Origin: Streptomyces griseoloalbus | GTDB taxonomy: Bacteria; Actinomycetota; Actinomycetes; Streptomycetales; Streptomycetaceae | Reading direction: 5' to 3' | DNA: 64,000 nucleotides | NCBI GenBank assembly: GCA_014650015.1 | Contig: BMUD01000001.1 | Location: 1-64,000 of the forward strand | Part shown: one piece after another, positions 8,757 through 18,076 of the stretch | How positions within the stretch are numbered: the first letter of the stretch is position 1 | Layout of the letters: every line of letters starts with the position of its first letter | Position numbers and translations under genes: made by a program | Notes under the pieces: model-generated | Told to the model about the DNA's origin: nothing | What the model saw: only the letters and a program-made list of their open reading frames with translations | The model's database searches: none

Positions 8757-10975
8757 GACGGGATCAGCAGGTCACGGGCGGTGGCCTGGGACGGCACCCG
8801 GGCCGGGCCGGCCGGCCGGTCGGGCGTCCGCTCGCCCAGCATCAGCGTGCGCACCACCCGTTCGGCGGCCCGGCCGTCGTCGAACTCGCAGTACCGGTCC
8901 CGGAAGGCGGACCGCAGCCGTGCCGCCTCCTCGTCCCGCCACGTCCCGGAGTCGAAGAGCCACGCGAGCTCGCGGTAGGAGCGCGCCACGTGCCCCGGCG
9001 CCTCGGCCGTGATGTCGACGTAGGCGCCCCGGCTCGCCCGGTAGGCGTCCCAGTCGTCGGCGTGGATCACGATCGGCCGGTCCAGGTTGGCGTAGTCGAA
9101 CATCAGGGCCGAGTAGTCGGTGACCAGGACGTCCGAGGCGAGCAGCACGTCCTGCACGCACGGCTCGTCCGTGGCGTCGACGAGCACGCCCCGCCGGTGC
9201 AGCTCCGACAGGCCCAGCCCGCGCGCCGGCCCGCCGGCGAGGGAGGGGTGCAGCCGCACCACGAGGGTGTGGCCCTCGCCCAGGTCGGCGGCGAACCGGG
9301 CCGGGTCGATCCGCTCCACCAGCCCGCCCCTGCGGTAGTCGCGGCGGGTCGGCGCGTACAGCACCACCGTGTCGCCGTCCGGGATGCCGAGCCGCGCGCG
9401 GACCCCGCGGCCGCTGTCCGCACCCGCGCCGACCAGGACGTCGTTGCGGGGGCTGCCGGTGCGCAGGGAGGTGAAGTGGCAGGGGAAGGCCCGCTCCCAC
9501 ACCAGCTCGGAGTGCCGGTTGGCGACCAGGCTGTAGTCCCAGCGGTCGGCCCTGCGCAGCATCCGCGGTACGTCGACACCGTGCCGGGCGCCGGGCTTGT
9601 CCAGCAGATCGGCGCCCATGTACTTCAGCGGAGTGCCCTGATGGGTGTGGACGTGCACGCTCCCCGGGCGTTTGACCAGCGCCCCGGGCCAGTTGACGTT
9701 GTTGACGAAGTACGTGGCCCGCTCGGTCACCCTGCGGTAGCCGGGCGAGTCCAGGAGCACGTACTCGGTGTCCGGGGGCAGCCCGGCGGCCTCGTCCTCA
9801 CCGGCCAGCACCCATACGCCCCGGATGTGCGGGGCGAGTGCGCGTGCCGCGCGGTGGATCGCCGCCGGGTCGCCGAGCACGCCCCGGTGCGAGAACGCCG
9901 AGTACACGGCGAGGTCCGGGTCCAGGGGGCGGTGCAGGTTCAGCGCGGACCGGCCCCGGGCCACCCGCGCCGCCGCCGCGGTCCGCGCCTGCCGGGCCCG
10001 GCGCCCCAGCTCCCGGCCCGCCCGCCCGGCCTGCCGCCGCAGCAGATAGCCGGAGTAGCTCCCCTCCAGCACCCGCAGCGCGGCGGGGATCCGGGCGCCC
10101 TCCGGCCGGTGTGCCCGGAACATCTCGGCCGTACGGCGGAAGAACTCGCCCCGGTCGGACGGGGGCAGGCGGTCCGGCTTGGAGAGGATGTCGAGGCAGT
10201 GCTCGCCCATCTTGGTGTGCAGGAAGGGACGCCAGTGCGCCAGCGCCGGGCGGGTGTCGACGAACCGGAACACCCGCGCGTACTGCTCGTGGACGTCGAA
10301 GTGCTTGCGGCTGGTGGTGGACAGGATGCTGCCCTGGCGGCGCTGCCGGTAGTACAGGCAGATCCGGTCCAGGGTGGCGATGCGCTCCGCGCTGAGCAGC
10401 ACCGGGAAGGTCCAGGGCGTGTCCTCGTAGTAGCCCGGCGGGAAGGTGAAGTCCTCCCGTGCGACGAAGTCGCGGCGGTAGACCTTGTTCCACACCACCA
10501 TCAGCAGATCGAGGATCTCGGGCCGTTCGGCGGCGGTGAAGGTGCCGTCGGTGTTCCCCGCCAGCAGGTGGGCCAGGACGTTGCGGCGGGTGCCGCCCCA
10601 CCAGTGGGTGCGGGCGTAGTCGAAGACCAGCACGTCCGGGTCGCCGGTCTCGTCGAGACGGTCGGCCAGCGCGCGCAGCGCGCCCGGGGTGAGGGTGTCG
10701 TCGCTGTCGAGGAAGAACAGGTAGTCGCCCGTCGCGTGCGGCATCCCGGCGTTGCGGGCCCGCCCGAGGCCCACGTTCTCCGGCAGATGCAGCACCCGGA
10801 CGCGCTCGTCGCGGGCCGCGTACGCGTCGAGGATCGCACCGCAGCCGTCGGGCGACCGGTCGTCGACGGCGATCACCTCGATGTCGCGGTACGACTGGCC
10901 GAGCACCGAGTCGAGGCAGGCGTGCAGATATCCCTGCACCTTGAAGACGGGGACGATGATGCTGAAGCGGGGCAC
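8753..10975 (-). CDS. Bifunctional GT2 glycosyltransferase / CDP-glycerol glycerophosphotransferase
   Basis: The protein has 740 residues and starts at a GTG at 10975 (MPRFSIIVPVF). Residues 1-230 form a GT-A domain with VIAVDDRSPDGC, a YLFFLDSDDTLTPG metal motif and WNKVYRRDF. A linker rich in Arg/Ala helix follows. Residues from about 350 to 715 match the TagB/TagF glycerophosphotransferase fold: VHVHTHQGTPLKYMG, YAPTRRDYR, VLVTDYSALMFDYANLDRPIV, and a C-terminal YCEFDDGRAAERVV. Such proteins polymerise polyol-phosphate teichoic-acid-like chains at the inner membrane face. It is the last of three paralogues and is coupled by a 4-bp overlap to the membrane protein downstream. Confidence 0.88.
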   Translation of the reverse strand: MPRFSIIVPVFKVQGYLHACLDSVLGQSYRDIEVIAVDDRSPDGCGAILDAYAARDERVRVLHLPENVGLGRARNAGMPHATGDYLFFLDSDDTLTPGALRALADRLDETGDPDVLVFDYARTHWWGGTRRNVLAHLLAGNTDGTFTAAERPEILDLLMVVWNKVYRRDFVAREDFTFPPGYYEDTPWTFPVLLSAERIATLDRICLYYRQRRQGSILSTTSRKHFDVHEQYARVFRFVDTRPALAHWRPFLHTKMGEHCLDILSKPDRLPPSDRGEFFRRTAEMFRAHRPEGARIPAALRVLEGSYSGYLLRRQAGRAGRELGRRARQARTAAAARVARGRSALNLHRPLDPDLAVYSAFSHRGVLGDPAAIHRAARALAPHIRGVWVLAGEDEAAGLPPDTEYVLLDSPGYRRVTERATYFVNNVNWPGALVKRPGSVHVHTHQGTPLKYMGADLLDKPGARHGVDVPRMLRRADRWDYSLVANRHSELVWERAFPCHFTSLRTGSPRNDVLVGAGADSGRGVRARLGIPDGDTVVLYAPTRRDYRRGGLVERIDPARFAADLGEGHTLVVRLHPSLAGGPARGLGLSELHRRGVLVDATDEPCVQDVLLASDVLVTDYSALMFDYANLDRPIVIHADDWDAYRASRGAYVDITAEAPGHVARSYRELAWLFDSGTWRDEEAARLRSAFRDRYCEFDDGRAAERVVRTLMLGERTPDRPAGPARVPSQATARDLLIPS

Positions 10976-10982
10976 TGCGTCG

Positions 10983-13232
10983 TCAGCTCCTCACCAGGGT
11001 GGCGGCGGCCGCGGGGGCGGGGACGCGCTCCGCGAGCGGGATCACGGGCGGCAGGGCCGCGGGAGGTTCGCCGAGCAGCACCCGGCGGACGACCCGCTCG
11101 GCGGCACGGCCGTCGTCGAACGCGCAGAACCGCTCCCGGAAACGGGCCCGCAGCGCGGCCGACTCCGCGTCCGCGTACGAGCCGTCGCGGAACACGCGGG
11201 CCAGCTCGTCGGGCGTGCGGGCCACCGGTCCCGGCGGCTCGGCCGGCAGGTCGAAGCAGACGCCCCGGGTCTCCCGGTAGACGTCCCAGTCGTCGGCGTA
11301 CACCACGATCGGGCGGTCCAGGTTGGCGTAGTCGAACATGATCGACGAGTAGTCGGTGATCAGCGCGTCGGCGGCCAGGCACACCTCCTCCGAGGAGCGG
11401 TGCGCGGTGACGTCGATGACCCGGCCGCCGGCGCGCCGGCTGCCCCGGTCGTAGAAGTAGTGGGCGCGCAGCAGGACCACGACGTCCTCGCCGGCCGCCT
11501 CGCAGAACGCCTCCAGGTCGAGGCCGGGCTCGAAGCCGGTGTGGTGGTCGCGGTGGGTGGGCGCGTACAGCACGGCGGTCCGGCCCTGCGGAATGCCCAG
11601 CTCCGCCCGGATCCGGGCGACGTCGTCGGCGGTGGCCGTGCAGTACACGTCGTTGCGCGGATAGCCGTACTCCAGGTGCTCGTAGGAGCCGGGGAAGGCG
11701 CGCTCCCACACGCGGGTGGAGTGGGGGTTGGAGGACAGGTTGTAGTCCCAGCGGTCCACCCGGCCGAGCAGCTTGGTGAAGCTGCCGGTCGCGGCGGCCA
11801 CCACCGAGTACGTCGACTGGTCGACGCCCATGGTCTTCAGCGGGGTGCCGTGCTGCGTCTGGAGGTGGACGCTGCCGGGGCGTTTGACCACGCCCTCCGC
11901 GAAGTTGGCGTTGTTGACCAGGTACGTGGCGCGGGCCAGGACCTCCCAGTAGCGGCGGCTGCCGATGACCGCGTACTCGACGTCGTCCGGCAGGGTGTGC
12001 TCCCGCCCGGCCTCCACCAGGAACACCGAGCGGATGTGCGGGGCGAGTTCGCGGGCCCGGGCGTGGATCGCGGCCGGGTTGCAGGCGTAGCCGCGGCCCC
12101 AGTACGCGCAGTACACGGCGAGGTGCGGATCCAGCGGGCGGCGCAGATGCATCCGGTACAGCAGCCGGGTGCGCAGCCCCCGGGGACGCGGCACCGCCGC
12201 CACCGCCCGGGTCACCGCGCGATGGGTGCCGCGCAGGGTGGCGAAGGCCGCGTAGGAGCCGGCCGCCAGCAGCCGGTGCTGCACACCGAGGCTGCCGCCC
12301 GGGGGGCGGTGTCCGGCGGGGCGGTGGCGGCGGTAGAGGGCGCTGGCCCGGCGGAAGAAGGCGCGACGGCCCGGGGCCCGGTGGTCCGAGGTCCGGCGGA
12401 AGAAGGCGCGGCGGTCCGGCGGCAGCCGCCGGGGGTGGGCGGCCGTCTTCAGCACGGCGGCGAAGAGCTGATCGAACAGCGGCCCCGACCGCTCGGCGGA
12501 CAACCCCAGTTCGGCCGCCCGCTCGAGCACCAGCCCGGCCTGGTCCAGCAGTTCGGCGTGGTGCTCCCCGGGCCGGTTCAGCCGGCTGCCCTGCCGGCGC
12601 ACCAGATGCCGTACGACGACCGACCGCAGCACCGCCACGCGCCGCGCGCTCAGCATCGCCAGTCCGCCCCAGCCGATGTCCGTGAAGTGACCGTCGGGAA
12701 AGGTCAGGCGCCGCTCGGCGACGAAGGCGCGGCGCCAGGCCGAACTCCACGCCGGGAGCCGTACGCCGGTGAGGTGCGGGGCGCGGTCGGGGGCGAAGGC
12801 GCCGTCCGGGGTCTTCGCCAGCACGGGTGCGGCCGGGTTGGTGGGCTCGCCCTCCCACCAGGGGGCGCGCTCGTGTTCGAAGTGCAGCACGTCGACCTGA
12901 CCGGTCTCCGTCAGGCGCGCGTCCAGGGCCGCCAGCGCGCCCGGGACCAGGACGTCGTCGCCGTCGAGGAACAGCAGATACGTCCCGGTCGCCGCCCGCA
13001 TCCCCGCGTTGCGCGCCCCGGCCAGCCCGGCCGACGGCGGCGCGTGCACCGGCGCCACCCGGGAATCCCGCTCGGCGTGCCGGGCCGCGACATCGGACGC
13101 GGGGGACCCGGGGGCGTCGCAGACCGGGATCAGCTCGAAGTCACCGAAGGACTGGGCGAGGACCGAGTCCAGCGCCTGGCCCAGCCGGCCTGCGACCCCA
13201 TGGGACGGGACGATGATGCTGAAGCGGGGCAT
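10983..13232 (-). CDS. Bifunctional GT2 glycosyltransferase / CDP-glycerol glycerophosphotransferase (paralogue 2)
   Basis: The 749-residue protein starts MPRFSIIVPSHG and has the same two-domain plan as its neighbours. The GT-A part diverges in the nucleotide motif (PVCDAPGSP in place of VDDxSxD), so its sugar transferase activity may be altered. The C-terminal TagF-like part is intact: VHLQTQHGTPLKTMG, YAPTHRDHH, LITDYSSIMFDYANLDRPIVVYADDWD and CAFDDGRAAERVV. A 45-bp in-frame duplication in the middle (12349-12438) repeats RRAFFRR. It ends 7 bp before the next paralogue. The role is polymerisation of a polyol-phosphate wall or capsule polymer. Confidence 0.86.
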   Translation of the reverse strand: MPRFSIIVPSHGVAGRLGQALDSVLAQSFGDFELIPVCDAPGSPASDVAARHAERDSRVAPVHAPPSAGLAGARNAGMRAATGTYLLFLDGDDVLVPGALAALDARLTETGQVDVLHFEHERAPWWEGEPTNPAAPVLAKTPDGAFAPDRAPHLTGVRLPAWSSAWRRAFVAERRLTFPDGHFTDIGWGGLAMLSARRVAVLRSVVVRHLVRRQGSRLNRPGEHHAELLDQAGLVLERAAELGLSAERSGPLFDQLFAAVLKTAAHPRRLPPDRRAFFRRTSDHRAPGRRAFFRRASALYRRHRPAGHRPPGGSLGVQHRLLAAGSYAAFATLRGTHRAVTRAVAAVPRPRGLRTRLLYRMHLRRPLDPHLAVYCAYWGRGYACNPAAIHARARELAPHIRSVFLVEAGREHTLPDDVEYAVIGSRRYWEVLARATYLVNNANFAEGVVKRPGSVHLQTQHGTPLKTMGVDQSTYSVVAAATGSFTKLLGRVDRWDYNLSSNPHSTRVWERAFPGSYEHLEYGYPRNDVYCTATADDVARIRAELGIPQGRTAVLYAPTHRDHHTGFEPGLDLEAFCEAAGEDVVVLLRAHYFYDRGSRRAGGRVIDVTAHRSSEEVCLAADALITDYSSIMFDYANLDRPIVVYADDWDVYRETRGVCFDLPAEPPGPVARTPDELARVFRDGSYADAESAALRARFRERFCAFDDGRAAERVVRRVLLGEPPAALPPVIPLAERVPAPAAAATLVRS
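12349..12438 (-). repeat. 45-bp in-frame tandem duplication inside paralogue 2
   Basis: CGGCGGAAGAAGGCGCG occurs at 12349 and again 45 bp later at 12394. On the coding strand this doubles a 15-codon unit around RRAFFRR. The two neighbouring paralogues have a single copy at this point, so it is a recent expansion in the linker between the two catalytic domains. Confidence 0.75.
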
Positions 13233-13385
13233 TCTGCTCTTTTCCGTAGAGGATGGCGTGGCGCGGGCCGCCTCAGCGGGCGGGGCGCCGACCGGGCCGC
13301 CCCGCCGGTCGCCGGGTCGGCGGCCGGGTCGGCGTGGGCCGCGACGAGCCGGGGGGCATGGGAACTCCCGGGGAGGAGACGGCGG

Positions 13386-15656
13386 TCACCCGCGGTCGGT
13401 GGCGGTGAGCAGTCCGGCGGGCTGCTGCGCCGGCACCGTCGCGAGCGGCGACGCGGCGAGCCCGGCGGCGGCCGACGGCACGGGGCGGCGCTCGGCCGGC
13501 GGGACGACGACCGGGGGCGGGACGGTCTCCCCGAGCACGACCCGGCGGACGACCCGCTCGGCGGCACGGCCGTCGTCGTACGGGCAGAAGCGGTCGCGGA
13601 ACTCCGCCCGCAGGCGGGTGGAGCGGGCGCCGCACCAGTGGCCGGTGGCGAAGATGTCGATCAGCTCGTCCTCGCCGCCCGCGACCGCGCCCGGCGGGGA
13701 GGTCCGCGGATCGAAGTAGAGGCCGCGGGCCGCCTCGTACGCCTCCCAGTCGTCGGCGTGCAGGACGATCGGCCGGTCCAGGACCGCGTAGTCGAACATC
13801 AGCGAGGAGTAGTCGGTGACCAGGGCGTCCGAGGCCAGGCAGAGCGACGTGACGTCGGGATGGCCGGTGACGTCCACGACCCGGTCGGAGGCCGCCTCGA
13901 GCGGTCCGCCCCGCGGGTGGTGGGCGCGCGCCAGCACGACGAACCGCGGGCCGAGGCGGCGCACCACGCGCTCCAGGTCGAGCAGCCGGCGCTGGGTGCG
14001 CCGGTAGTCGCGGGGGACCGGCGCGTACAGGATCGCCACCGAGCCCTCGGGGATGCCCAGCGACCGACGCAGCCCGGCCACGTCGGCGTCGGTCGCCGTG
14101 TGGAACCGGTCGGTGCACGGCCGGCCGTACTCCAGGGTGGTGTAGCGGCCGGGGTACACCCGCTCCCAGGTCAGGGTGGAGTGGCGGTTGGCGGAGACGA
14201 CGTAGTCCCACTGGTCCACGCCCCGGAGGAGCCGCGCGAAGTCGGTGTCCCGGGCCGCCGCCGGGCGCTCCAGCAAGTCAAGACCCGTGTGCGCGAGGGG
14301 GGTTCCGCGCCCCGTCTGGACGAGGACCTGGCCCTTGCGCTTGACCAGGCCGGGATCGACGTCGGAGTCGGTCACCAGATACGCGCAGCGGGCGAGCGCG
14401 CTCCAGTGGGCGGCCGTGCCGGGGACGAGGGGGCGGGTGCCGGGCGGGACGGTGTGATGGTGTTCGGGACGGGCCACCCAGGCGGTGCGGATGTGCGGGG
14501 CGAGGTCACGCATCGCGGACTCCAGGGCACCCGGGTCGCCGCCGTGACCATGGCCCGCGTGCGCCGTGAAGACCGCGCGGTCGGTGCGCAGCGGGAGCAG
14601 TCGCTGGATGCGGTAGTGCACTCGCAGGGCCCCGTGGCGCAGCGCGCGCAGCAGTCTCCCGGCGAGCCGGGCCGTCCCGCGGCGCAGCGCCGCCGCCAGC
14701 CGGAGTGCCTGGTAGGTGCGGTGCAGTCCGAACCGGACCAGCGTGTGGTGGATCCGGGCGCGCGCCGGGACGGACGCGCCGGGCGTCCGGTGGCGCCGGT
14801 AGTGGGCGCGGGCCCGGCGCAGGAAGGCGGCGCGCGAACCGCGCGGCAGCCGGTCCCGCCGCGCGTACACCGTCACCAGATGGTCGACCATGCGGCGGAA
14901 CAGCACCGGCCGCCATCGCCGCAGTTCGGGCCGCTCGTCGAGGAACGCGAAGACCCGGTCGTACTGGTCGAAGATCTCGAAGTGCCGGTCACTGGTGGTG
15001 CGCAGGATGCCGCCGGCCCGGCGCTGCCGGTAGTGCACGCACACTCGGTCCAGGGTGGCGATCGACTCCGCCGTCATCAGGACCGGGTACGTCCACGGGG
15101 TGTCCTCGTAGTAGCCGGGCGGGAAGGTGAAGCCCGCGCGCTCGACGAACTCCCGCCGGTACGCCTTGTTCCAGGCCACCATCAGCAGACGCAGCAGCCC
15201 CGGCCGGTCCTCGAGGCGGAACGGCGCGGGTCCGTCCTCGGCGAGTTCGGCGGCGACCCGGTTGCGCACGGCCTCGCCCGACCAGTACGTGCGCGCGTAG
15301 TCGTAGACCAGGACGTCCGGCTCGCCCGTCTCCTTCAGCCGGTCGGCGAGGGCGAGGAGCGCGTCGGGGGTGAGGGTGTCGTCGCCGTCCAGGAACACCA
15401 GGTAGTCGCCGGTCGCCCGCTCCATCCCGGCGTTGCGGGCCGGGCCGAGGCCGGCGTTCTCCGGCAGGTGCACGGCCCGCACGCGCGGGTCGCGGGCCGC
15501 GAACTCGTCGATCACCGCACCGCAGGCGTCCGGCGAGCAGTCGTCGACGGCGATCAGTTCGAGATCGGGATACGACTGGGACAGCACCGATTCCAGGCAT
15601 GCGTGCAGATACGCCTGAACCTGGTACGCGGGGACAATGACACTGAACCTGGGCAA
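13386..15656 (-). CDS. Bifunctional GT2 glycosyltransferase / CDP-glycerol glycerophosphotransferase (paralogue 3)
   Basis: I place the start at a TTG at 15656, giving 756 residues beginning LPRFSVIVPAYQ, which aligns exactly with the MPRFSIIVP starts of the two paralogues. A weak GGA ribosome site lies 8 nt upstream. The GT-A domain carries LIAVDDCSPDAC and YLVFLDGDDTLTPD. The C-terminal domain carries VLVQTGRGTPLAHTG, YAPVPRDYRR, LVTDYSSLMFDYAVLDRPIVLHADDWE and CPYDDGRAAERVV. The frame stays open for 283 codons upstream across the ABC permease genes, but that extension has no family match. It is probably the first gene of the polymer operon, 149 bp downstream of the sugar importer genes. 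Confidence 0.83.
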   Translation of the reverse strand: MPRFSVIVPAYQVQAYLHACLESVLSQSYPDLELIAVDDCSPDACGAVIDEFAARDPRVRAVHLPENAGLGPARNAGMERATGDYLVFLDGDDTLTPDALLALADRLKETGEPDVLVYDYARTYWSGEAVRNRVAAELAEDGPAPFRLEDRPGLLRLLMVAWNKAYRREFVERAGFTFPPGYYEDTPWTYPVLMTAESIATLDRVCVHYRQRRAGGILRTTSDRHFEIFDQYDRVFAFLDERPELRRWRPVLFRRMVDHLVTVYARRDRLPRGSRAAFLRRARAHYRRHRTPGASVPARARIHHTLVRFGLHRTYQALRLAAALRRGTARLAGRLLRALRHGALRVHYRIQRLLPLRTDRAVFTAHAGHGHGGDPGALESAMRDLAPHIRTAWVARPEHHHTVPPGTRPLVPGTAAHWSALARCAYLVTDSDVDPGLVKRKGQVLVQTGRGTPLAHTGLDLLERPAAARDTDFARLLRGVDQWDYVVSANRHSTLTWERVYPGRYTTLEYGRPCTDRFHTATDADVAGLRRSLGIPEGSVAILYAPVPRDYRRTQRRLLDLERVVRRLGPRFVVLARAHHPRGGPLEAASDRVVDVTGHPDVTSLCLASDALVTDYSSLMFDYAVLDRPIVLHADDWEAYEAARGLYFDPRTSPPGAVAGGEDELIDIFATGHWCGARSTRLRAEFRDRFCPYDDGRAAERVVRRVVLGETVPPPVVVPPAERRPVPSAAAGLAASPLATVPAQQPAGLLTATDRG

Positions 15657-15805
15657 GAGGCATCCAACGGTCGGTGCGGGCGTTCGGCCCGGCAACGGCC
15701 GCTGGGCCGACTTGGTTACGCCCCTTGCGGCATCCGGGGGACACCCGTCACACGAAGGGGCGGACCTGCGCCGGCCCGCCCCTGGCCGCGTGACCCGCGG
15801 TCCGG

Positions 15806-16723
15806 CTACTTCACCGCACCCGCCATGACACCGGAGACGAACTGCCGCTGGAACGCGAAGAACACGACCAGCGGGATCACCATCGAGATGAACGCGCCGG
15901 GCGCCAGGACGTCGATGTTGTTGCCGAACTGCCGTACCTGGGTCTGCAGGGCGACCGTGATCGGCTGGCTTCCGGAGTCCGTGAAGATCAGCGCGACCAG
16001 CATGTCGTTCCACACCCACAGGAACTGGAAGATGCCGAGCGCGGCGATCGCCGGCCCGGCCAGCGGCATCACGACCCGGACGAACAGCCGCAGTTCCCCC
16101 GCGCCGTCCAGCCGGGCCGCCTCCAGCAGCTCCCTGGGGATCTCCGCGAAGAAGTTCCGCAGCAGGAACACCGCGAACGGCAGACCGAACCCGACGTGGA
16201 AGAGGACCACGCCGGTCAGGGAGCCGAAGAGGCCCAGCTCGCCGAAGAGTTCGGCGATCGGGATCAGCGCCACCTGCACCGGCACCACCAGCAGCCCCAC
16301 CACCGCCAGGAACCACCAGTCGCGGCCGGGGAACTCCATCCAGGCGAAGGCGTAACCGGCCAACGAGCCGATCACCACCACCAGTACGGTCGCCGGGACG
16401 GTGATGTACACCGTGTTCAGCAGCGAGCCCGTGATGTCGTCGTTCCTCAGGAGCGTCTCGTAGGCGCCGAAGGTGAGCTGCGACGGCTCGGTGAACACCG
16501 TCCACCAGCCGTCGGCGGCCATGTCCTGCGGGGTGCGCAGACTGGCCAGCAGCAGGCCGACCGTCGGGACCAGCCAGAACAGGCCCACGACGATCAGGAA
16601 GACACGCACCAGGCCGCCGTTCACCCAGCCGCTGAGCCGCGCGCCGAGCGACCGCTCCGCCTTGACGGTGACGACGGGCGCCGCGCCGCCCGCCTTGCCG
16701 ACGCTGCCGACGTCCGCGCTCAT
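15806..16723 (-). CDS. Carbohydrate ABC transporter permease, MalG type
   Basis: The 305-residue inner-membrane permease has about six spans. The EAA loop reads ELLEAARLDGAGELRLFVRVVMPLAGP, the contact site for the ATPase. The C-terminus FQRQFVSGVMAGAVK is typical of CUT1 (MalG-like) sugar permeases. The ATG at 16723 overlaps the stop of the MalF-like gene by 4 bp (ATGA), so the pair is translationally coupled. No ATPase gene accompanies the set. Streptomyces CUT1 systems usually share the distant ATPase MsiK, so that is the expected partner. The substrate is probably an oligosaccharide, not determinable here. Confidence 0.92.
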   Translation of the reverse strand: MSADVGSVGKAGGAAPVVTVKAERSLGARLSGWVNGGLVRVFLIVVGLFWLVPTVGLLLASLRTPQDMAADGWWTVFTEPSQLTFGAYETLLRNDDITGSLLNTVYITVPATVLVVVIGSLAGYAFAWMEFPGRDWWFLAVVGLLVVPVQVALIPIAELFGELGLFGSLTGVVLFHVGFGLPFAVFLLRNFFAEIPRELLEAARLDGAGELRLFVRVVMPLAGPAIAALGIFQFLWVWNDMLVALIFTDSGSQPITVALQTQVRQFGNNIDVLAPGAFISMVIPLVVFFAFQRQFVSGVMAGAVK

Positions 16724-18069
16724 CGCCGCACCTCCCGCCTCAGCCGCCTGACGTTGAACCACATCACCGGGATGACGAGCAGCAGCAGGAACACCGCGAT
16801 CGCGCTGGCGATGCCCGGCTGGTCCTCGGAGAAGCCCTTGCGGTACAGCTCCAGCGCGAGGACGTTCGCGTCGTCCTGGGTCGAGCCCGGGGCGATGATG
16901 AAGACCAGGTCGAACACCTTCAGCACATTGATCATCAGGGTGACCGTGACGACCGCGAGGACGGGTGCCAGCAGGGGCACCGTGACTCTCCGGAACACCT
17001 GCCACTCGTTCGCGCCGTCCACGCGGGCGGCCTCCAGCAGTTCCCGGGGCATGCCCGCGAGCCCGGCCGCGATGAGCACCATCGCGAAGCCCGCCCACAT
17101 CCAGACGTACGAGCCGATGATCGCGGGCGTGACCAGCGACGGGCCGAGCCAGTCGAGGCCGTTGTACGGCTCCGCGAAGTTGTCCGCCGGGAGGCGGAGT
17201 CGCGCGCCGTCGGCCTTCGACGACAGGGAGAAGGTGCCGTCGTCGCCCGCCGTGGCCGTCTCCACCACCGTGCCGTCCCTGACGGCCTCGATCCTCATCC
17301 CGGCGTAGCCCAGCTCGGCCGCGTCGACGGCGTTCAGCGTGCCGACGCCCTTGCCGCGGGTGAAGTCCTGCCAGGTGGTGCCGGTGATCCGGTCGCCCTC
17401 CGGCTTCGGCGCCGCCGCCGGCCGCGCGTCGTCCGGCATCAGGTCCGGGGCGACGCCGACCAGCGGCAGCGTGACCGTGTCACCGGCGCTCACGGTCCCC
17501 TTGGTGACGAACGCGCCCCCGCCGGCCGGCTCCAGGGGCGACTCGCGGCCCGGGTGCGCCTTCGGGAACGCCGAGGACTGGGCGAAGGTGTCGTGCACCC
17601 CCACCCACACCGCGTTCGCCACGCCCTTGTCCGGGTCCTGGTCGTACACCAGGCGGAAGATGATGCCGGCCGCCAGCATCGAGATCGCCATCGGCATGAA
17701 GACGACCAGCTTGAACGCCGTACCCCAGCGCACCCGTTCGGTGAGCACCGCGAAGATCAGACCGAGCGCGGTCGCGACCGTCGGCGCGAACACCACCCAG
17801 ATGATGTTGTTCTTCAGGGCGGTGCGGATGCCGTCGTCGGTGAACAGGGCCTGGTAGTTGTCGAATCCGGCGAAGCCGTCACCGGACTGGTCGTAGAAGC
17901 TGCGGACGACGGAGTACCCGATCGGGTAGACCACGAGCGCACCGAGCAGGACGAGCGCGGGCAGCAGGAACAGCGCCGCCACCGCCCCGCGCGTGCCGGT
18001 GACGCTCTTGCGCGACTTGGGACCGGCAGGGGCCGTGTTCGGGACCCCTGCCGCCGTGTCCGACTCCAT
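16720..18069 (-). CDS. Carbohydrate ABC transporter permease, MalF type, with large extracytoplasmic insert
   Basis: This 449-residue permease is about 140 residues longer than the usual CUT1 partner. The excess lies between about residues 155 and 315, between the third and fourth membrane spans. It contains beta-rich, Ig-like or carboxypeptidase-regulatory-like sequence (VSAGDTVTLPLVGVAP, DDGTFSLSSKADGARLRL). E. coli MalF has a large P2 loop at the same place that touches the binding protein; the similarity here is positional only. The EAA loop is ELLEAARVDGANEWQVFRRVTVPLLAP. It starts 7 bp after the binding-protein gene ends. Confidence 0.9.
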   Translation of the reverse strand: MESDTAAGVPNTAPAGPKSRKSVTGTRGAVAALFLLPALVLLGALVVYPIGYSVVRSFYDQSGDGFAGFDNYQALFTDDGIRTALKNNIIWVVFAPTVATALGLIFAVLTERVRWGTAFKLVVFMPMAISMLAAGIIFRLVYDQDPDKGVANAVWVGVHDTFAQSSAFPKAHPGRESPLEPAGGGAFVTKGTVSAGDTVTLPLVGVAPDLMPDDARPAAAPKPEGDRITGTTWQDFTRGKGVGTLNAVDAAELGYAGMRIEAVRDGTVVETATAGDDGTFSLSSKADGARLRLPADNFAEPYNGLDWLGPSLVTPAIIGSYVWMWAGFAMVLIAAGLAGMPRELLEAARVDGANEWQVFRRVTVPLLAPVLAVVTVTLMINVLKVFDLVFIIAPGSTQDDANVLALELYRKGFSEDQPGIASAIAVFLLLLVIPVMWFNVRRLRREVRR

Positions 18070-18076
18070 CGCCGGA

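Noticed and set aside
10752-16355. A very long open frame on the plus strand (over 1800 codons)
   Set aside because: It lies antisense to the three well-supported transferase genes and the ABC permease; it is a GC-rich antisense shadow with no family match.
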